DNA of 64,000 nt. Origin: Nageia nagi (Eukaryota > Pinophyta). Where the stretch lies: the NCBI GenBank assembly GCA_050084985.1, contig JBITNC010000002.1, positions 21,638,001-21,702,000 on the forward strand, given 5' to 3'. How positions within the stretch are numbered: position 1 is the stretch's first letter; every line of letters starts with the position of its first letter. This document shows positions 58,555-64,000 of the stretch, one piece after another. The notes under the pieces were generated by a model. That model was not told the origin of the DNA and ran no database searches. It saw nothing but the letters and a program-made list of their open reading frames with translations. The translations under genes were made by a program, and so were the position numbers.

Positions 58555-61500
58555 ATGCACCTGCAAACACGCCTTCGAACAAATATCACAAGTCATGCAT
58601 TCAGAGTGTTTGTTGGGCGTCTCTCACACTCTCTCCCCACAACAAGAATACCCACCACCTATACACTGCCCACTACCTCTACCATCTCTGCACTCTGTAA
58701 AGAGGGCCGTCTCAAAGAGGCTGTGTATGCGTTGCATAATGTTCATGACATCATGGACTCCTCCGCATATCTCTATATCTTACAGTGCTGCATTCAGAAG
58801 AAAGTCTTACACCACGGCAAGCGTATACACGCTCTCATTCTTAATAGCAATCAGCTGAGATTCACGGAAGACGTATTTTTGCACAACACCCTTCTCCAAA
58901 TGTATGTCAAGTGTGGCAGCCTCGTCGATGCTCGTGGCGTTTTGGACGGAATGATCGAGAGAGATGTGTTTTCTTGGAATTCCATGATTGCAGCTTATAG
59001 AAAACAAGGGCTTTCTGAGGAGGCATTGGCCCTCTTCCACGAAATGGAACGAAGTGGAAGTGATGTCCAACCTGATGAATTCACATTTGCCAGTGTCCTT
59101 CCGGCTTGTGTCAGCTCAGCGTCTTTGGAAGAGGGCGTTGACATCCATCGAAAAATTGTAAGAAGTGGTTTTCATTCGGATGTCGTTGTGACGAATGCTC
59201 TGATAGACATGTATGCTAAGTTTGGGAACATACAGAACGCCCGTGAATTGTTTGATAAAATGAAGAACAGAACCACAATCTCATGGAATGCAATGACTGC
59301 AGGGTATGCACAGAACGGCTTTCATGAGGAGGCTTTAGAGGTTTTTGAGGGAATGCAACGAAATGATGTTGTACCCAATGAATTCACCTTTGGCAGTGTT
59401 CTTTCGGCATTAGCGTTTCTGGAAGAGGGCGTAGACATCCATCGAAAAATAGTAAGAAGTGGTTTTCACTCGAATGTCGTTGTTATGAATGTTCTGATAC
59501 ACATGTATGCTAAGTTTGGGAACGTAGACAAAGCCCGTGTACTGTTTGACAAAATGCAGCAAAGAGACACAATCTCATGGAACGCAATGATCACAGGCTA
59601 TGCACAGAACGGGCATGGTTTGGAGGCTCTCAGATGTTTTCAGAAAATGCAATTGACCGGTTTCAGACCAGATTCAATAATCTTTGCAAGTGTTCTTCCG
59701 GTATGTGCCAGTTCAGTGTCTTTGCAAGAGGGCGTAGACATCCATGGAAAAATAGTAAGAAGTGGTTTTGACTCGAATGTCGTTGTGACGAATGCTCTGA
59801 TAGACATGTATGCTAAGTTTGGGAACATACAGAAGGCCCGTGTACTCTTTGACAAAATGCAGCAGAGAGACACCATCTCATGGAATGCAATGATTACAGG
59901 ATATGTACATAATGGTTTTCATGAGGAGGCTTTAGAGGTTTTTGAGGGACTGCAACGAAATGGTGTTGCACCGGATGAGAGAGATGCATTTGCGTGGAAT
60001 GTCATGGTTGCAGCTTATAGAAAACAAGGGCTTTCTGGCGAGGCATTTGCCCTCTTTCACCAAATGCAACGAAATGGAAGTGGTGGTCTACCCAATGAAT
60101 TCATCTTTTCCAGTGTTCTACCAAACTCAACATCATTGGAAGAAGGTGTTGAGATCCATCGAAATATAATAAAAAGTGGTTTTCTTTCTGATGTTGTTGT
60201 GACGAATGCTCTGATAGACATGTATGCTAAATTTGGGAACATACAGAAAGCTCGTGTACTCTTCGACAAAATGCAGCAGAGAGACACCATCTCATGGACT
60301 GCAATGATTACAGGATATTCCCAGATCGGGCTTCTTAAGGAAGCTGAAAATCTTTTTAGGGAAATGCAGCACAAAAATACAATCTCGTGGAATGCAATGA
60401 TCACAGGATATGCACAGAATGGGCATGGTTTAGAGGCTCTCAAGTGTTTTCAGAAAATGCAATTGACTGGTTTGAGACCAAATTCAATAACCATTGCAAG
60501 TATTCTGGCTGTATGTGCAACTTTTGCAGCTTTAAAATGGGGCTTGGACATTCATGGAAAAATTATTAGATGTGGGCTTTTTTTGCATGCAATTGTGATA
60601 ACAGCCCTCATAGACATGTATGCAAAATGTGGGAGCATTAAGAAGGCAAGGCTTTTGTTTGACAAGATTTGTTATGAACAAACAATTTCATGGACTGCAA
60701 TGATTGCAGGGTATGCAAGGAATGGTTGTAGCAAGGAAGCCATTGAACTGTTTGAACAAATGAAACATGTTGGCATTAATCCAGATGATATTACATTTGT
60801 TAGTGTATTATCTGCATGTAGCCATGCAGGTCTAGTGAAAGAGGGTTATCAACACTTCAAATCCATGAATGATTATTATCGTATTACACCTGCAATGGAA
60901 CACTACACATGTATGGTTGACCTTCTTGGCCGTGCTGGACGTCTAGATGAAGCAAAAGACTTTATAAATAGCATGCCAATAAAACCTGATGCTGCAGTGT
61001 GGACTTGTTTGCTTGGTGCTTGTAGAATTCATAACAATCTGATGTTAGCAGAATTTGTAGCAGAACAACTTTTAGAGTTAGACCCCCAAAATTCTGTACC
61101 GTATGTGCTTCTCTCAAATATTTATGCTATATCTGGTAAGTGGAATCAAATCGAAAAAATACGAAAAATGATGAAAGATAGAGGCATCCGAAAACTACCT
61201 GGATGCAGCTGGATTGTGGTTAATAAACAGGTTCATACTTTTTTTGTGGGAGACAGATCACACCCAAAAACACAGGAAATTTACGGAGAGTTGGAGAGAT
61301 TGTCTCAGGTGATGAAAGCAGTAGGATATGTTCCTGATACAAGATTTGTTCTGCAAGATGTCAAGGAAGAAGAGAAAGAACAAATTCTTTGTCACCATAG
61401 TGAGAATTTAGCAATTGCTTTTGGACTGTTAAACACATCCTCTGGCACAACCATTCGAGTTGTAAAGAACCTTCGAGTATGTGGTAACTGTCACTCTGCA

Positions 61501-61605
61501 ACAAAGTTTCTCTCCAAAATTGTTGCACGAGAAATTGTTGTAAGGGATGCCAACCGTTTTCACCACTTCAAGGATGGACAGTGTTCATGTGGTGATTACT
61601 GGTGA
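58555..61605 (+). CDS. PPR protein, PLS class with E and DYW domains
   Basis: An intact, intronless frame of 1016 residues. A Ser/Thr/Arg-rich N-terminus ([19 protein letters not shown]...) looks like an organellar transit peptide. Tandem PPR motifs of P, L and S type follow, with repeated MYAKFGN, SWNAMI(T)GYAQNG and ALEVFEGMQ signatures, then E1/E2 motifs ([15 protein letters not shown] onward) and a complete DYW domain from about residue 883. The DYW deaminase residues are present: HSE at 948-950, Cys976 and Cys979 in CGNC, the HHF...CSC segment, and the terminal GDYW (1013-1016). Such proteins bind organellar RNA and deaminate a specific C to U. Nucleotide blocks of 161 bp recur at 59131, 59425, 59728 and 60142, and a block from 58957 recurs at 59977 (340 codons later), so part of the repeat array was duplicated internally. 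At residues ~472-475 (PDE|RDAF) a motif is abruptly cut at the duplication seam. The target site is unknown. Confidence 0.95.
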   Translation: MHLQTRLRTNITSHAFRVFVGRLSHSLPTTRIPTTYTLPTTSTISALCKEGRLKEAVYALHNVHDIMDSSAYLYILQCCIQKKVLHHGKRIHALILNSNQLRFTEDVFLHNTLLQMYVKCGSLVDARGVLDGMIERDVFSWNSMIAAYRKQGLSEEALALFHEMERSGSDVQPDEFTFASVLPACVSSASLEEGVDIHRKIVRSGFHSDVVVTNALIDMYAKFGNIQNARELFDKMKNRTTISWNAMTAGYAQNGFHEEALEVFEGMQRNDVVPNEFTFGSVLSALAFLEEGVDIHRKIVRSGFHSNVVVMNVLIHMYAKFGNVDKARVLFDKMQQRDTISWNAMITGYAQNGHGLEALRCFQKMQLTGFRPDSIIFASVLPVCASSVSLQEGVDIHGKIVRSGFDSNVVVTNALIDMYAKFGNIQKARVLFDKMQQRDTISWNAMITGYVHNGFHEEALEVFEGLQRNGVAPDERDAFAWNVMVAAYRKQGLSGEAFALFHQMQRNGSGGLPNEFIFSSVLPNSTSLEEGVEIHRNIIKSGFLSDVVVTNALIDMYAKFGNIQKARVLFDKMQQRDTISWTAMITGYSQIGLLKEAENLFREMQHKNTISWNAMITGYAQNGHGLEALKCFQKMQLTGLRPNSITIASILAVCATFAALKWGLDIHGKIIRCGLFLHAIVITALIDMYAKCGSIKKARLLFDKICYEQTISWTAMIAGYARNGCSKEAIELFEQMKHVGINPDDITFVSVLSACSHAGLVKEGYQHFKSMNDYYRITPAMEHYTCMVDLLGRAGRLDEAKDFINSMPIKPDAAVWTCLLGACRIHNNLMLAEFVAEQLLELDPQNSVPYVLLSNIYAISGKWNQIEKIRKMMKDRGIRKLPGCSWIVVNKQVHTFFVGDRSHPKTQEIYGELERLSQVMKAVGYVPDTRFVLQDVKEEEKEQILCHHSENLAIAFGLLNTSSGTTIRVVKNLRVCGNCHSATKFLSKIVAREIVVRDANRFHHFKDGQCSCGDYW

Positions 61606-62844
61606 TTGACTAAAGAATGTCTGCTGTGGAAATGGAATGAAGCTTTTTCTAGCAAATGATTATTTTAGGAAAGTCTTTGACTACCATGATGCTGTAGTTG
61701 TATTGCAGGCAGGCAAGGACCCAAGCATAATCTCTTTGGGAATTCATCCCAACAAGTTGTTACATTGCAAAAACCTTCAAATCTTGAGGGGGTGCCTTTG
61801 AGCCTGGGGTTTTGGTAAGACATATCCAAATAATTGTTAATGCTAAATTACTCAAGCTATTGATATAGAATTTCGTTAAAAACATGTTAACCTTGCAAGC
61901 TTAGACCTTCTTTTTCAATATTGGTTGGTGATCATATTCTCTATTGTTACCATCCTTGGCATCCCCCTACTGTATTGTATATATGATTACTTGAAGTAGG
62001 GAGCTGGAAGGACCATTTTGGATTTTATATTTAAGATTTGTTCTATGATTCAGACATTTAAGCGTTTTTATACATTAGAACTGAAGTTCACGTATTCAGT
62101 GATAAACAAGAGCTGATCAATCCTGGCAATGATCATTTGAAAACATTCAAGAGGACAGTTATGTCAGCTTCAAAATTTTGAGTTGCATGGAGTATTCATA
62201 ACTTCAAAAATCTCAATTGTAAATAGTACTACGTAAATAAAAGTGAAATTGGGTTGGTTAAAATTTTGATAATGTTGTGTATCTTAACAAACACAGTATT
62301 AATCTTATTCTTTGTTCTTTTTATGATGTTTATTCAATATCATGTTTTAAGAAGTATTTTATTGATGTAATCTTGAGTAGCTGAGGCACACATTTCCTAG
62401 CAGTTATATGCCTTTTTGTTGTATGTTCTATGAGATTTAAATCACTGATTAAACAAATATACCTGTGTTATAGACTACACTTTAGCTTCAAAGAATATAC
62501 ATTATTAACTGGTCATTTATATGGATTCAAAGAGAGCTAAACACGATAACCATCCACGTCGCTTCTCTTTTGCGATACATTTTATTGTTTGGGGTTGGAG
62601 ACCAATCTGCCTAGAAAAAGGAAGATAGTTATTACCAAGCAAACAAATTCTGCCTTAAAAGAGACCACAACAATTGTATTAATTTTATCGCTTGATTTTT
62701 ATCTTAAGCGTTTTTGTACTATTTGTTGCTTTGGCTTTAAAATATCATAATTCAAATGACATTGCATCAACCGTTCATCATAAGGCTAGTAAAATGCATG
62801 CTTAAAAAAATCTTACTACTCATTATGAATGCTGAATATTCCTC
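61606..62844. other. Region downstream of the PPR gene
   Basis: Includes the probable 3' UTR. AATAAA occurs at 62236-62241, about 630 nt after the stop; nearer signals are weak. No gene recognised. Confidence 0.35.
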
Positions 62845-62960
62845 ATGATGTAGGTTAATTATTTCTCATTTACAAAAAGAGAGAATCAGATCTATGTTAA
62901 GCTCGTTCTTCACGATGTAGGTCTACTACAAAAAGAGAGAATGAGATCTATGTTAAGCTT
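62845..62960. repeat. Short tandem duplication, ~56-bp period
   Basis: ACAAAAAGAGAGAATCAGAT (62872 on) and its near copy (62928 on), each followed by CTATGTTAAGCT and preceded by GATGTAGGT, form two units. Only one base differs in the 32-bp core. Confidence 0.8.
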
Positions 62961-64000
62961 ATTATGCATCTATAGAGGCATATTCAAGTGCCCTTAACAC
63001 ATGAGGTTATAACATGAATACATAGGTCTTTCTTGGTACATTAGGGATTAAATATAATAAAAAAAATCCTTTGAGCAATTGTTTCCAACCTTAGAGCATA
63101 TGTGGAAGTATTAATATTTTTGTCACAAAGGAAGGATGATAGGATATAAGAAATTGGTATTATTAAAAAATTTGTGAAAATGAATGTTGATAAGACATCA
63201 AAAACATGGCACATGAATCACTCATTGTTGAAAAACAAAATCTTATACAAACATGAACATTAATAAGGAATAATATTGATGAAATTAAGGAATTATTAAG
63301 CTCCCTTTGCATCTAGATAGGTAAAATATACATAACACAATGTTATTATACATTTTTTTTTGGTAAATTAAAGATTACATATCATTAAAAAAAATCATTT
63401 AATGAAGGTTAATAATGGGCATATTAATTCTTTTATGAAATATAAGGTTGACAAGACACCATAATATGGCACATCAATTCGTATCAATACCAATTAAAAA
63501 TAACACTAATAAAAAATGAAATTGTTGACAAAAAAAGTTCATTTCCTTTGTTGATTTAAAGGTATTATATTACATTATGTCCATTGAGTAACTACCACTC
63601 CAATTAAGTGTAGCTAAACTAACTCTTAGTAATAAACTCATCCTACCATTAAATCACACAATAATTCAAATTACTGAAAGGGCCATGATATGCTTATGGT
63701 AATTTGCCTATTTGAAGAGTCAAAAATATATTTTTATATTCTCATGTTAATTTAAAGTTTATTTAGGCATTAACATCAATTTATGGTCAACATAATCTTG
63801 TCCTAAAATTGATAATTATAAATATTTAGCTTCTACGATTTGCACCAAGAAACATAAAATTTGAGAGTTGTTAAAATGATGAGTCACTTTCAAAAATCTT
63901 TATGCAATCCTCCATAAAATGGTGAATATATTGAATCAATTTTGTGTTATTCACAAATAAATTTATCCAACCAAAAGATGAAAAGAATGAAATTGTGCAG
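62961..64000. other. Intergenic AT-rich DNA to the window end
   Basis: No gene recognised. A diffuse repeat occurs at about 63166-63218 and 63425-63480 (GTTGATAAGACATC and GTTGACAAGACACC, each followed by an ATGGCACAT phrase). Confidence 0.4.

Noticed and set aside
59577-60569. Small frames inside the PPR gene on both strands
   Set aside because: Shadows of the 1016-codon PPR frame, repeated because the gene is internally duplicated.

Overview
The window is nuclear DNA from a seed plant, most likely a gymnosperm (inference). It is AT-rich and dominated by old, nested LTR retrotransposons, and the host genes are few and far apart: an auxin-responsive SAUR pair, a CYP75-type cytochrome P450 with one intron, and an intronless DYW-class pentatricopeptide repeat (PPR) protein. 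I see no rRNA, tRNA, CRISPR array or bacterial-style operon.

Layout. 1-3775: AT-rich DNA, then a ~1.03-1.05 kb tandem duplication; each copy carries a minus-strand SAUR coding core whose upstream ATG lies in another frame. 3776-8349: intergenic DNA, a three-unit tandem repeat, and a decayed Ty3/gypsy gag-protease remnant. 8350-22937: one large plus-strand LTR element (LTRs ~970 bp, near-perfect 5-bp target duplication) with no recognisable pol and an antisense plant-mobile-domain (PMD) pseudogene upstream of its 3' LTR. Its 5' LTR is split by a second element (8819-13471) with 1.93-kb LTRs around a 785-bp non-coding interior. A related LTR/PPT fragment lies inside in opposite orientation. 24789-27720: the P450 gene (minus), with poly(A) signals and promoter-like motifs. 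29430-35115: a degenerate Ty3/gypsy protease-RT-RNase H-integrase remnant.

35900-56705 is a nest of at least four Ty1/copia remnants, all minus strand, plus a LINE. The youngest, Copia-1 (36659-44718), is complete from LTR to LTR with a perfect ATAAG target duplication and LTRs differing at 6 of 465 positions, yet its coding region is broken. It sits in the RNase H region of an older copia, which abuts a truncated relative with a complete 5' LTR, PBS and gag (45062-48504). A third relative (49906-55124) lies between two ~448-bp direct copies of the same LINE segment. 58555-61605 is the intact PPR-DYW gene; its sequence shows a 340-codon internal duplication.

Functionally, the intact host genes point to flavonoid B-ring hydroxylation (P450) and organellar C-to-U RNA editing (PPR-DYW); the SAUR copies are probably non-functional. 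The most unusual material is in the retroelements: a non-autonomous PMD-carrying LTR element, a large-LTR element whose interior has repeated short stem-loops, and a copia family with a leader hairpin shared by two copies, a 50-bp repeat array and two polypurine tracts. All calls come from reading the sequence; no database search was run.
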